NCBI GenBank assembly: GCA_016124735.1
Contig: WGMZ01000018.1
Coordinates: 86,971 to 150,970 of the forward strand
DNA length: 64,000 nt
Source of the DNA: Bacteroidota bacterium
Lineage (GTDB): Bacteria; Bacteroidota; Bacteroidia; UBA8524
Direction of reading: 5' to 3'
Part shown: positions 24,521-35,252 of the stretch, piece after piece
How the letters are laid out: each line of letters starts with the position of its first letter
Position numbering within the stretch: position 1 is the stretch's first letter
Notes under the pieces: model-generated
Database searches by the model: none
Told to the model about the DNA's origin: nothing
What the model saw: only the letters and a program-made list of their open reading frames with translations
Position numbers and translations under genes: made by a program

Positions 24521-27500
24521 ATGAGAAAGCTCAAGTGGGGAGTATTTTTTCTCCTGCTGTTATCCTTTATTGCTCCTGTTCAAGCTCAAAATGTTTCGAA
24601 TCGGGGAAGAGTATTTTGGGTTGGGCATATGGGGCATATTGATGGCACAGGGTCCAACTTTGCTCTGTACATCACGACCGATGCCAGTACAAGTGCATTG
24701 GTACGTGTGTCAATTCCAGGGGGTACATACAATAGTTTGGTGGTGGTTCCGTCGAATCAGGTGGTAGTTGTGACCCTGCCTTCTAACCAAACTTATATGA
24801 ACTGCACCGATTGCATCCTCGACCGGGGAGTGAAAATAGAATCACTGAATCAGGATATTGTGGTCTATGCCCATATCTATTCTAACGCGAGATCGGATGC
24901 CACATTATTGATTCCGGTTGAAACACTTGGAAAAGAGTACTATGCAATAGCATTCACACAAAATCCCTCGGGTTCCTCCCAGCGTTCGGAATTTATGTTA
25001 GTCGGGGTGGAGGATTCGACATATATTGATATTTATCCTACCTCAGATATTCTTCCGAATAAACCGAAGAATAAAATGTATACAGTCATGCTTAACGAGG
25101 GGGAGATCTATCATGCTCAATCATTGAGTGATGTGAGTGGAACGCGCCTTGTTGCAAGATCTTCCAACGGTATTTCGTGTAAAAAAGTGGCAGCTTTTAG
25201 TGGAAGCAGTTTTACCCGGGTAGGGTGCTCAAATGCTTCAACAGGGGATAACCTGTATCAGCAACTATTTCCAACTACCTCATGGGGAATGGAGTTTGTT
25301 ACTGCTCCCTTGAAATCGAGAAATGGGGATCAGTTCCGTGTCCTGGCAAAATATGACAGTACAAAGGTGACGATCAACGGCGGTACTCCCTTGTATTTGG
25401 ACGAAGGAAAATACTACTCTTTTGTGAGCTATGAGGCAAATTATGTGCTAACGGATAAACCGGTAACCCTGGCGCAGTATCCCCGTACCCAAAACTGCGA
25501 CGGAAATACGGGCGATCCAACATTAATTGTGATCCCTCCGATTGAACAAATGGTGAAGTATGTGGCCATGTATTCGAGCCCATATCAGAATATTACAGGT
25601 CAATACTTGAATATCATCACAAAAACTTCCGATACAGGTAGCTTTATGATCGATAACCAAAAAGTTGAGTTCACTTCCATGAGCAATAAACCCCAGTTTG
25701 CTTACGCGCAGTTGTCTGTGAATTCTGGTCTTCACCAGATGAATTCGGATTCCTCTTTCCAGGTAGTGGCTTATGGATTTGGGTATGTTGAAGCATACGG
25801 ATATGCAGGGGGAACCAATATCAAAAACCTTGTGCAAAGCATAAGTTCTTCTGCAGATTCCATTTGTCTGGGAGATACACTGAACATGAAGGCTGAAGTC
25901 AATTATCAACCTACCTATCTTATGTGGTATTTTGGCGACGGTACAACGGATTCGGGCAATTATCAAATCAGTAAAATCTACACATCACCCGGAAAATATC
26001 CTGTTTCTCTCGTTACACGAAAGGAGGGACTTGTGGATTGTGGCTCGACCGATTCTACGGTGTACTGGATTCGTGTTCATGGATATCCAACGGCCAACTT
26101 TTCTGTCCAGGGGAATTGCCTGAACGATTCCATTAAGTTTAAAGATATCAGCATTCCGAACACCTCATACAGTTATGTAAGTAAATGGGAATGGACTTTT
26201 GGCGATTCAATATTGAAACAAACGCAGCATGTTGCTCGAAAGTTTCACCGATATGATTCAATGCCTACTCGATTGGTAGTCTGGAACAACAACCTATGTT
26301 CCGATACTTTCTGGGCTGACCATTTTGTTAATCCGAATCCAACCGTCGATTATCAGAAGAACGATACCTGCCCGGGGAAAATCATACAATTCCTGGATTT
26401 GAGTTATCTGCCGCAGGGAAATATCGATTCAAGTATCTGGTATTTTGATTCAAGCCAAACATTCACTGGAAGACAAATTCCATTCGCTACTTTGGTTGAA
26501 GGGGGGCATCGATTCGATCTTTTGGTTAAAAGCGACTCAGGTTGTACGGAAGTTAAGTACGATTCGTTTTGGATTTACCCGAAACCCACGGCTAAATTCA
26601 CTGTGACCAATGCCTGCTTCTCGCATGAAATTCATGTAAACGATTCATCAGTATTAGCGACAGGATGGGAATGGGATTATTCCGATACCAGTTTTACAGG
26701 CGCCCCGGTGCCTTACATCTTTAATGACTCGGGGTTATATCCAATCCATCTCAAAGTGAAAAGCTCCAATGGTTGTCTGGACTCTTTTTCAAGAATTGTA
26801 AGTATTTATCCAAACCCTCTTTCTCATTGGAAATCTGAAGGAAATTGTACCTCTGATCTTTATACCTTTAGTCCTGATTTTGATACTACTAACTATCCGG
26901 ACTGGCAGTACCACTGGGAAATTGAAGGTTCTCAATACATGGGGACAACACAATTGCGGAATTTTACCAGTGGATGGAAATCGGTGAAACTCGCAGTTCA
27001 AAGTGCAGATAATTGTTCAGACAGTAGCAGAGGAAAGGTCTTCGTAAATCTTAATCCATTAGCCAAAACGCAATTCGCACCAAATTGTGAATTTGAAAAA
27101 GGGACTTTAATAGATGTGTCTGATTACCAGGGTAGCTCGGAACATATTCGTCGATGGGATTGGGGAAACCTGCAATTCACAGATTCTGTCAATCTAATTA
27201 CTCCCATAAAGGGAGGTATCCGCTGGATTCAACTTACCGTTACAACGGATAGTAATTGCGTGGATACTGCGAGTCAGTTTCTGGAAATATGGGATCTCCC
27301 AAATGCAGATTTTACCACATTGGGTAATTGCCCGATGGCGATTGTCAGTCATAAAGATCAAACGGTAATTGTAAGTAGCGATCCGCTGGTTTCCTGGAAT
27401 TGGACCGTTTCCCAGGGAGAAAATGGACAATCGGACACCTTCAATTGGGTGCCGGCAAAAGGGGGAGATTATACGGTGACTGAAATTGTCGTTTCTCAAA

Positions 27501-28312
27501 AAGGCTGCACAGATACCCTGCAGAAAAATATCCATGTTCTGGACATACCGGCGGTATCCGTGGAGGAAATTACATCCTGTGTGGAATTTGTAGCCGAATT
27601 GCACGACCACAGTACCAGTTCGGAACAACAAATTACCAATTGGGACTGGATTTGGGATGGTCAATCTTACATCGGACAAGACGTCAGTGAAATATTCGCC
27701 GATTCAGGTTCCTATAATTATTCCTTGAGTCTGACTACCAATGCGGGCTGTATTTTTAAGGATATATTTTCTGATAGCATCTATATCTATCCAAAACCAA
27801 CCGCAGCTTTCTCCCATTCCCCTGATTTTGTTTTGCTGGATAAGCCTAAAATCCAATTTTTAAATCAGACAATAGGGGCTTCGGAATTTCAATGGTATTT
27901 CGGAGATGATGCAATATCAGGTGTTACATCACCAACACATGCTTATACCGATACCGGCAGGTTTGAAGTGAAACTTTGGGTGAAAAACCGCTTTGGTTGC
28001 ACAGACAGCACTTTCGATACCGTTTGGGTTCGGCCCATGCTGCAATGCTTTATTCCCAACGCCTTTACACCCAACCATGATCGCTTAAATGAATCATTTG
28101 GTCCAAAGTGTGAAGGAGTGAGAAATTTTAAGATGACCATTTATAATCGTTGGGGACAGGAAATTTTCCATACTGAAAACGGTGAACTTTGGGATCCCAT
28201 GCAACAGGGGATTGAGATTGTGCCGGATGGCATCTATGTGTACTATATCGTGGCATACGACTTCAGGGGAACTCCTCAGTTTTTCAGGGGTAACGTGGTA
28301 GTGTTGCATTAG
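24521..28312 (+). CDS. Giant surface protein: IgGFc-binding-like head, PKD array, T9SS type B sorting domain
   Basis: About 1263 residues. ATG 24521 starts a signal peptide (MRKLKWGVFFLLLLSF...AQ); longer starts add a non-signal extension. Residues about 25-435 resemble the IgGFc-binding N-terminal domain (GRVFWVGHMGH, LLIPVETLGKEYYAIAF). Residues 440-1165 are PKD-like domains with WYFGDG, WEWTFGD and FQWYFGDD cores, many starting from a conserved Cys. The last 90 residues (FIPNAFTPNHDRLNE, IYNRWGQEIFH, PDGIYVYYIVAYD) are the gliding-motility/type B sorting domain, unlike the type A domains elsewhere in the window. A secreted adhesin or matrix component is inferred. Confidence 0.9.
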   Translation: MRKLKWGVFFLLLLSFIAPVQAQNVSNRGRVFWVGHMGHIDGTGSNFALYITTDASTSALVRVSIPGGTYNSLVVVPSNQVVVVTLPSNQTYMNCTDCILDRGVKIESLNQDIVVYAHIYSNARSDATLLIPVETLGKEYYAIAFTQNPSGSSQRSEFMLVGVEDSTYIDIYPTSDILPNKPKNKMYTVMLNEGEIYHAQSLSDVSGTRLVARSSNGISCKKVAAFSGSSFTRVGCSNASTGDNLYQQLFPTTSWGMEFVTAPLKSRNGDQFRVLAKYDSTKVTINGGTPLYLDEGKYYSFVSYEANYVLTDKPVTLAQYPRTQNCDGNTGDPTLIVIPPIEQMVKYVAMYSSPYQNITGQYLNIITKTSDTGSFMIDNQKVEFTSMSNKPQFAYAQLSVNSGLHQMNSDSSFQVVAYGFGYVEAYGYAGGTNIKNLVQSISSSADSICLGDTLNMKAEVNYQPTYLMWYFGDGTTDSGNYQISKIYTSPGKYPVSLVTRKEGLVDCGSTDSTVYWIRVHGYPTANFSVQGNCLNDSIKFKDISIPNTSYSYVSKWEWTFGDSILKQTQHVARKFHRYDSMPTRLVVWNNNLCSDTFWADHFVNPNPTVDYQKNDTCPGKIIQFLDLSYLPQGNIDSSIWYFDSSQTFTGRQIPFATLVEGGHRFDLLVKSDSGCTEVKYDSFWIYPKPTAKFTVTNACFSHEIHVNDSSVLATGWEWDYSDTSFTGAPVPYIFNDSGLYPIHLKVKSSNGCLDSFSRIVSIYPNPLSHWKSEGNCTSDLYTFSPDFDTTNYPDWQYHWEIEGSQYMGTTQLRNFTSGWKSVKLAVQSADNCSDSSRGKVFVNLNPLAKTQFAPNCEFEKGTLIDVSDYQGSSEHIRRWDWGNLQFTDSVNLITPIKGGIRWIQLTVTTDSNCVDTASQFLEIWDLPNADFTTLGNCPMAIVSHKDQTVIVSSDPLVSWNWTVSQGENGQSDTFNWVPAKGGDYTVTEIVVSQKGCTDTLQKNIHVLDIPAVSVEEITSCVEFVAELHDHSTSSEQQITNWDWIWDGQSYIGQDVSEIFADSGSYNYSLSLTTNAGCIFKDIFSDSIYIYPKPTAAFSHSPDFVLLDKPKIQFLNQTIGASEFQWYFGDDAISGVTSPTHAYTDTGRFEVKLWVKNRFGCTDSTFDTVWVRPMLQCFIPNAFTPNHDRLNESFGPKCEGVRNFKMTIYNRWGQEIFHTENGELWDPMQQGIEIVPDGIYVYYIVAYDFRGTPQFFRGNVVVLH

Positions 28313-28365
28313 GCCCATGGTGGATAAAAGTATTGGGCTGATTTTCAAAATTCTATTGAGAGTGA

Positions 28366-28373
28366 TAACTTCG
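28366..28373 (+). promoter_or_regulatory. -7 element of carA
   Basis: TAACTTCG, a TAnnTTCG match, 16 bases before the TTG start at 28390. No TTG at -33 spacing. Confidence 0.5.
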
Positions 28374-28389
28374 CATCCAAAATTTCCCA

Positions 28390-29484
28390 TTGGCACAAAT
28401 CGCAAAACTCCCATCCATCCTGGTTCTTGAAGACGGAACCGTATTTCATGGAACTTCTATCGGAAAAATCGGTACTACAACCGGTGAAATTTGCTTCAAT
28501 ACTGGCTTGACCGGTTATCAGGAAATCTTCACAGACCCTTCTTATTTCGGTCAAATCCTGGTAGCTACCGTCGATCATATTGGTAATTATGGTATTAGCG
28601 ACGAAGACATTGAATCCAATTCAATTAAAATCGCTGGTTTGGTATGTAAGAATTTTGCTCATTTCTATTCCAGAACCAAGGCAAAGGCAAGCATCCACGA
28701 ATACTTTACAGAACAAAATCTTGTCGGTATTGCCGATGTTGATACCCGCCAGTTGGTGCGACATATCCGTCAAAGAGGAGCAATGAATGCAATCATCTCC
28801 TCTGAAATTCTTGATGTGGAAGAACTAAAGAAAAAAGTGAAGGAAATCCCGAGTATGCAGGGGATGGAATTGTCTTCTAAAGTGACAACTCAGGAAGCTT
28901 ATGAAGTAGGGATGGATAACCCTGGAAAAAAAGTAGCTGTTCTTGACCTCGGGCTGAAGCAAAATATACTTCGCTGCTTGCTCGATAGAGGCTTGAGGCT
29001 GAAGGTTTTTCCTGCCAAAACTTCGTATCAGGAGATGGCAGCATGGAACCCGGATGGATACATGCTGACCAATGGTCCTGGTGATCCGGCATCCATGCCC
29101 TATGCAGTGGATACGGTAAAGGATATTTTGGCGAATAAGGTGCCTGTTTTTGGAATTTGCATGGGAAATCAAATTCTGGGCAGAGCCTGTGGCCTGGATA
29201 CCTTCAAAATGTTCAATGGTCACCGTGGGTTGAACCATCCGGTTAAAAACCTACTTACAGGACGCTGCGAAATCACGTCTCAAAACCATGGTTTCGCTAT
29301 TAAGAATGAGGGTTTGGAAGCAGCCGGCGTGGAGGTAACTCATGTCCATCTGAACGACAATACCATTGCAGGGATTCGGGTGAAGAACCAAAAAGCCTTC
29401 TCCGTGCAGTACCATCCGGAAAGCAATCCCGGACCACACGACAGCCGTTATTTGTTTGACGACTTTGTACAATCATTAAACTAA
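28390..29484 (+). CDS. carA: Carbamoyl-phosphate synthase small subunit
   Basis: 364 residues; glutaminase subunit supplying ammonia for carbamoyl phosphate (arginine and pyrimidine synthesis). The N-terminal domain has TGEICFNTGLTGYQEIFTDPSYFGQ. The glutaminase domain has nucleophile Cys in FGICMGNQ, then FNGHRGLNHPVK, TSQNHGFA and catalytic His/Glu in QYHPES. Asn replaces the usual His in the GHQ part of the nucleophile motif. The start is TTG: the first in-frame ATG lies deep in the domain, and family homology begins ten residues after the TTG. No carB is present. Enolase follows after 17 bases. Confidence 0.95.
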   Translation: MAQIAKLPSILVLEDGTVFHGTSIGKIGTTTGEICFNTGLTGYQEIFTDPSYFGQILVATVDHIGNYGISDEDIESNSIKIAGLVCKNFAHFYSRTKAKASIHEYFTEQNLVGIADVDTRQLVRHIRQRGAMNAIISSEILDVEELKKKVKEIPSMQGMELSSKVTTQEAYEVGMDNPGKKVAVLDLGLKQNILRCLLDRGLRLKVFPAKTSYQEMAAWNPDGYMLTNGPGDPASMPYAVDTVKDILANKVPVFGICMGNQILGRACGLDTFKMFNGHRGLNHPVKNLLTGRCEITSQNHGFAIKNEGLEAAGVEVTHVHLNDNTIAGIRVKNQKAFSVQYHPESNPGPHDSRYLFDDFVQSLN

Positions 29485-29501
29485 CCTTTAAAGCCGAATA
29501 A

Positions 29502-30791
<1,290 letters not shown>

Positions 30792-30806
30792 TTAAAGATA
30801 ATGTCT

Positions 30807-30829
30807 AAAGCCTCGCAAGAGGCTTTTTT
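30807..30829. terminator. Bidirectional terminator between eno and the Hpt gene
   Basis: AAAGCCTC GCAA GAGGCTTT followed by T; the A run on the other side makes it usable from the minus strand too. Its last bases touch the stop codon of the convergent Hpt gene (30828-30830). Confidence 0.88.
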
Positions 30830-31175
30830 ATGCTTTCAAATTGAAATGATGCGAAACTTCTTTGTCGAGACCCTCGCATGCTTCTCGGAATGAGTCAATA
30901 TCTTCTTGCAAATCTTTTTCCCCCGATTTACTCCTCTTCTCCAGTCCCAGAGCTTTTTCGTATAGCGCTTTGGCTCCCATAATGATAAAGCCCGATTTAA
31001 ATTTATGCGCTTTTCGGCGAACTGCTTCTAAATCCATATCATCAAAGGCCTGCTGCAGACTGCTCAATTCTTCCTGAATGCCGTTGTGATACAATGCAGC
31101 CACCTGAGATGCAATGTCTTGATTTCCGGCGGTTTGCTTCAGGAATTCGTCTGGGTCAAAATGGGTCCGTTTCAT
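30828..31175 (-). CDS. Hpt (histidine phosphotransfer) protein
   Basis: 115 residues, all helical. His57 in RRKAHKFKSGFIIMGAKAL is the phosphoacceptor, matching the Hpt core AHxxK(G/S). It is a stand-alone phosphotransfer module for a multistep phosphorelay. Its ATG overlaps the stop of the sigma-54 activator by four bases, so the two are translationally coupled and probably partners. No hybrid kinase is adjacent. Confidence 0.88.
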   Translation of the reverse strand: MKRTHFDPDEFLKQTAGNQDIASQVAALYHNGIQEELSSLQQAFDDMDLEAVRRKAHKFKSGFIIMGAKALYEKALGLEKRSKSGEKDLQEDIDSFREACEGLDKEVSHHFNLKA

Positions 31176-32533
31176 TTGACAACCACCTCGCTATTTTGAA
31201 TCATTCGATAAATCGTTGATTTACCAATATCCAATTTTTTAGCGACAAGTAAAACATTGCCGTCGTATTTATCGAGGTAGTTCTGTATGATACTTCCTGT
31301 GTATTCTTTCAATGTCATCTCCTTACTCAGTAAATCAGTCATGGTTCTGGCATTGTTGAAAATAATATTGTCTTCTTCAATCACATCGCCGTCGGCCATC
31401 ACACAGGCTAATTCAATGACAGCCTTAAGCTCCCGAATATTTCCCGGGAACGGATAATTCAATAGTTTTTTTTGCGCCCCGGATGAAAGTGTCTTCTTGC
31501 CCGATTTATTGTCTTTGACATATTCGTCGATAAAATGTTTTGAGATGACCAAAATATCCCCTTCCCGGTCGCGCAAGGGAGGCAATTCTATGGGCAATCC
31601 GAGCAAACGGTAGTACAAGTCCTCCCTGAAATTTCCCGCTTTGACCTCGTCCTGTAGATTTTTATGCGTCGCAACAATAACGCGAACATCAATGGGAATT
31701 AGTTGGTTTGAGCCGATTCGACTTACTTCTCTTTCCTGCAATACACGAAGAAGTTTTGCCTGAAGGGATACATCCATTTCTCCAATTTCATCCAGGAAAA
31801 TAGTGCCTTTGTTGGCCTCTTCAAATTTTCCGATTCGTCGGTTTTGTGCCCCGGTAAAGGCCCCTTTTTCATGCCCGAAGAGTTCAGCTTCAATCAAATC
31901 TTTTGGAATTGCCGTAATATTCACCGCAACAAAGGGTCTGTTTTTCCTGTCGCTGTTGTAGTGTATCGCTTTGGCAACCAACTCTTTCCCCGTTCCGGTT
32001 TCGCCGGTTATCGAAACAGTAATTTTGCTGTTGCAAGCCTTGTCGATGAGTGAAAAACAGCGGTTTATTGCTGTGGAATTCCCAATTATAGACTTGTTGT
32101 AATCGTATTTTTTGCCAATTTCTTCTTTCAGTAAAGAAATTTCTTCCTTCAATTCGAGGTTCTGACGAATATTGTTGACTACACTGAGAATCCGGTTTCT
32201 GGCATCCTCATTCTTCACAATATAATCGTAGGCACCCTGCTTCAATAACTCAACAGCTGTATTGACGTCTTCTTGTCCTGAAATGATCAGAACCTGTATG
32301 TCATTGTTATAATCCTTGACTTTTTTCAATACTTCAGAGCCAGTCAGGTCGGGCAAAGAATAATCGAGGGTCACGATGTTTGGGTTTTCAGCAAGGGCTC
32401 CGAGAAATTCTTTCGCTGTGCGAAATTTCCGCACCTCGTAATCCGGATTCAGGGTAAGATGATAAATGAGGAACTCGCTGTACCATTCGTCATCTTCAAC
32501 AATAAATATTTTAATGGTATCCTTTTTGGTCAT
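31172..32533 (-). CDS. Sigma-54-dependent response regulator (NtrC family)
   Basis: 453 residues in three domains. The receiver (1-125) has Asp57 in LDYSLP. The AAA+ domain (about 145-385) has Walker A GETGTGKE (177-184), the sigma-54 contact loop GAFTGA (224-229), Walker B GTIFLDEIGEMD and VRVIVATHKNL. The C-terminal Fis-type helix-turn-helix (about 415-450) contains GNVLLVAKKLDIGKSTIYRMI. It activates sigma-54 RNA polymerase when phosphorylated. Coupled to an Hpt gene and divergent from another; the exopolysaccharide operon ends next door, making it a candidate target. Confidence 0.96.
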   Translation of the reverse strand: MTKKDTIKIFIVEDDEWYSEFLIYHLTLNPDYEVRKFRTAKEFLGALAENPNIVTLDYSLPDLTGSEVLKKVKDYNNDIQVLIISGQEDVNTAVELLKQGAYDYIVKNEDARNRILSVVNNIRQNLELKEEISLLKEEIGKKYDYNKSIIGNSTAINRCFSLIDKACNSKITVSITGETGTGKELVAKAIHYNSDRKNRPFVAVNITAIPKDLIEAELFGHEKGAFTGAQNRRIGKFEEANKGTIFLDEIGEMDVSLQAKLLRVLQEREVSRIGSNQLIPIDVRVIVATHKNLQDEVKAGNFREDLYYRLLGLPIELPPLRDREGDILVISKHFIDEYVKDNKSGKKTLSSGAQKKLLNYPFPGNIRELKAVIELACVMADGDVIEEDNIIFNNARTMTDLLSKEMTLKEYTGSIIQNYLDKYDGNVLLVAKKLDIGKSTIYRMIQNSEVVVK

Positions 32534-32550
32534 AGTGTTCGGAAGTATTC

Positions 32551-32558
32551 CAAATTTA
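32551..32558 (-). promoter_or_regulatory. -7 element of the sigma-54 activator operon
   Basis: TAAATTTG on the minus strand, exact TAnnTTTG, 17 bases before ATG 32533. The nearest upstream TTTG is only 11 bases away, too close for a normal -33. Confidence 0.5.
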
Positions 32559-32594
32559 AAAATTCATTTCAAATTGGGAAAAAATTTCTTAAGA

Positions 32595-32975
32595 ATGGAA
32601 GAAAAATATTTTAAATTTAAACCTGAAATGAATCCGTATGACCTGACTGCCCTCACGACGATGTGCGGGGGAGATCCCTCCTTCATGAGGGACTTTATAC
32701 AATTGTTTATTGACACAACGCCTCCAAACCTGGAGTCGATGAAGGAATACCGTCAGAATAAGAAATGGGTCGAAGTGGGGGAGATTCTACATAAAATCAA
32801 ACCAACCGTTGAGCTCTTTGGTATGAATCATATCATAACTGAAATTAAACTTGCTGAGCGGGCTGGTCGTTATGGCCACGATTTGGATCAGATGGATTCC
32901 TGGTTGGATCATATAGTCCCCCAATTGGAAGAAGCACTTGCTGCGCTTAAAGAAGAGGTGAAAAAGTACGGCTAA
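32595..32975 (+). CDS. Second Hpt domain protein, divergent from the sigma-54 activator
   Basis: 126 residues from ATG 32595; the open frame extends upstream over the activator's 5' end, but those residues are not Hpt-like. His66 in GEILHKIKPTVELFGM is the predicted phosphoacceptor, followed by a typical helix (AERAGRYGHDLDQM). It overlaps the last four bases of the convergent glycosyltransferase gene (shared CTAA). It may compete with or feed the activator's receiver; this is inference from position. Confidence 0.82.
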   Translation: MEEKYFKFKPEMNPYDLTALTTMCGGDPSFMRDFIQLFIDTTPPNLESMKEYRQNKKWVEVGEILHKIKPTVELFGMNHIITEIKLAERAGRYGHDLDQMDSWLDHIVPQLEEALAALKEEVKKYG

Positions 32976-34126
32976 GCTCTTTTAGCTCTTTCCCATAAAG
33001 CACTCTGACTTCCTTTTAAGAATCTTCTGAATCCGAGAAAAACAGCCAGATTCATGATGAAAAAGTAACTGGGAACATAAAGTAGTTTTATGCGACTGCC
33101 CTTTTTCTCAAAGTACCAGCCAAGTAATGCGGATGCGTAAAAGGCGCACTGTCCGAGAAATAGCAGTTGAAAAAAGGCCTGATTGAGTAGAAATATATTC
33201 AGCATGAAAATGAAGGGCAATGCAAAGGCCGCAAGGCTCCATCTCAATACCCGGTGAGAAATAAATTCAAAGGCAATAAGTGGTCTTTTAAAAACATTGA
33301 AGGCCGGTTTCAATCGACTCATACTTTGCCATCCGCCCGCACAAATACGAATCTTTCTTTTCAGCTCTTCTTCAACATTGGCGGAAGCTGTTTCGGTAGC
33401 AATAGCTTTGGGCTCATATACAATGCGGTATCCTTTCAGTACGATTCGCATCGATTGCATAAAATCATCCAGGAGGGTGTCGGGTTCCAATTCTTCATAC
33501 AGTGATTTGCGGTAACTCATCAGTTCTCCGGCAGCTCCCACGACGGTGTACAGGTCTGAATCGGCTTTTTTGAGCATACTTTCATATTTCCAGTAAATTC
33601 CTTCCCCGCCTTCGCTGGCGCCTGCCTTCTCTTTACTAAGGATCCGCTTCTCCCCGGTAACGCCCCCTACTCTTTCGTCTGCATAATGCCGGCTCAGTAA
33701 CATCAATGCATTCGGATTGATATCGGTGTTGGCGTCGCAGAAAACCAGGATTTCTCCGGTGGCATAAGGAATGGCGCGATTCATCGCCGCTGCTTTCCCT
33801 GCCCGTATTTCAGAATGCAAATGCAAGATGCCCGGCTGGTCCTTTAAAAGCTCGGCGGTTCTGTCATTACTTCCATCGGATATAAAGATGATTTGTAAAC
33901 ATTCAGGCGGATACTCAAGTGCTTGTGAATTCTTTACCTTATCCAGAATATAGGCTTCTTCATTAAAACAGGGTACAATCAGGCTGATTGTAGGTCGAAA
34001 CATTTCATCTGCTTCAGTTTGAGGATATTTTCCTTTGATACCTATCAGAATTTTTACTGCGATGCCATATCCGAGGTAGGCATAAAAGACCAGGAATATC
34101 AGGAAATAAAGGGTGCTTTCAACCAT
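32972..34126 (-). CDS. Family 2 glycosyltransferase, membrane-bound
   Basis: 384 residues from ATG 34126 (MVESTLYFLIFLVFYAYLGY); a longer frame exists but overlaps the previous gene extensively. One N-terminal transmembrane helix, then a GT-A domain with ISLIVPCFNEE, ISDGSNDRT, nucleotide/metal site FCDANTD, the acceptor-site acidic pair in LLDDFMQS and a GGWQSM motif like the QxxRW region of processive synthases, then three or four C-terminal helices. It is the last gene of the exopolysaccharide operon and overlaps the preceding gene by eight bases. Confidence 0.9.
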   Translation of the reverse strand: MVESTLYFLIFLVFYAYLGYGIAVKILIGIKGKYPQTEADEMFRPTISLIVPCFNEEAYILDKVKNSQALEYPPECLQIIFISDGSNDRTAELLKDQPGILHLHSEIRAGKAAAMNRAIPYATGEILVFCDANTDINPNALMLLSRHYADERVGGVTGEKRILSKEKAGASEGGEGIYWKYESMLKKADSDLYTVVGAAGELMSYRKSLYEELEPDTLLDDFMQSMRIVLKGYRIVYEPKAIATETASANVEEELKRKIRICAGGWQSMSRLKPAFNVFKRPLIAFEFISHRVLRWSLAAFALPFIFMLNIFLLNQAFFQLLFLGQCAFYASALLGWYFEKKGSRIKLLYVPSYFFIMNLAVFLGFRRFLKGSQSALWERAKRA

Positions 34127-35252
34127 GGAGTAGCGATTTATAATGATTAAGTACCTGTTCAGCGCTTTTTTTCCAGCTGAAAAAGCGGCTCCTCTCCAAT
34201 CCTTTTTGTTCCATTTCTTTTCTGTATGTTGAATCTGAGTGCATGTGGGCAATTGCATGTGCAATGGCCCGCGGGTCTTTTGGGTCAACTAGGAGAGCGG
34301 CACCATCGGCAATTTCGGGCATAGAGGAAGTGGTGGATGTAATCACCGCTTTACCACATTGCATGGCTTCCAAAATGGGTATGCCAAAGCTTTCACGAAG
34401 CGAAGGGTATAAAAAGAACTGACTCAGGTTATAAATCAATGGCAGCTCTTTATTGGGGATGTATCCAGTCAGAAATATATGTTCACGTAGGGAAGTATGG
34501 CCAATATCATCGAGCATATCGCTCAGATATTTTTCGTTGAGATCCGGCATAACCAATTCAAGAGCATTTACCATGTTTTCGCGGTACAGAGCATAGGCCA
34601 ATAGTACATTACGAACATTTTTCTTGGGATCGGTATTGCCAAGGAAAAAGAGAAAATTGTTGGGCAAATTGTAACGCTTTCGGGCTTCATCCAGGGTCCC
34701 GGCGCTGTCAATTGGCCGGAATTCCAAAGAAGCAGCATTGTACACCGTGTATATGTCGTTGCTGCGTTCGGGAAAACGCTGTCGAATATTGGCTTCTTCA
34801 AAGCGCGATACAGTAATTATCCGACTGGCATTTTTCATTGCTTGTGGAACATTCCATCTTCGGTACAAATTGCCTAGCTTTTGATACCAGGTCCCTTGTT
34901 TCAAGTGAAGTTTTTCCAGATAGATGATGTCGTGTACCGTTACAATCAAAGGGATGTTTATTCTGCGAGGAGCAGTATTCGAGGTGCAATGAAGAAGATC
35001 AATTTTTAATGATCTTACCGCTTTAGGCAAGGCGATTAGTTCCCAGTCGATATAGGATTTTGCCGGAAGCTCAACGATTTTAAAATTGACGGTTTCTTCT
35101 ATTACATCTTTGTCGACATCGGGTTTTACAAAGAGAAAATATTCGTTTTCAGTATCAATCAACTGCAATTGACGGATAATTTCTACCGCCACGATATCCA
35201 TACCGTGTTTCTTTTTTCTTTGAATACGCTGTGCTTCGATGCCTATCCTCAT
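34119..35252 (-). CDS. Family 4 glycosyltransferase (GT-B)
   Basis: 377 residues. N-terminal domain with MRIGIEAQRIQRKKKHGMD and TVHDIIYLE; C-terminal donor domain with FLFFLGNTDPKKN and the GT4 signature ESFGIPILEAMQCGKAVITS containing the E-x7-E pair. It probably adds one sugar of the repeat unit on the cytoplasmic face. Four-base ATGA overlap with the upstream GT2 gene. Confidence 0.93.
   Translation of the reverse strand: MRIGIEAQRIQRKKKHGMDIVAVEIIRQLQLIDTENEYFLFVKPDVDKDVIEETVNFKIVELPAKSYIDWELIALPKAVRSLKIDLLHCTSNTAPRRINIPLIVTVHDIIYLEKLHLKQGTWYQKLGNLYRRWNVPQAMKNASRIITVSRFEEANIRQRFPERSNDIYTVYNAASLEFRPIDSAGTLDEARKRYNLPNNFLFFLGNTDPKKNVRNVLLAYALYRENMVNALELVMPDLNEKYLSDMLDDIGHTSLREHIFLTGYIPNKELPLIYNLSQFFLYPSLRESFGIPILEAMQCGKAVITSTTSSMPEIADGAALLVDPKDPRAIAHAIAHMHSDSTYRKEMEQKGLERSRFFSWKKSAEQVLNHYKSLLHG

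Noticed and set aside
25523..25966. Minus-strand 147-codon frame opposite the IgGFc-like head
   Set aside because: Antisense to a continuous secreted-protein gene; no supporting signals.
28313..28338. Weak inverted repeat GCCCA ... TGGGC after the giant PKD gene, considered as terminator
   Set aside because: Only 5-bp arms, a 16-base loop and no T run.
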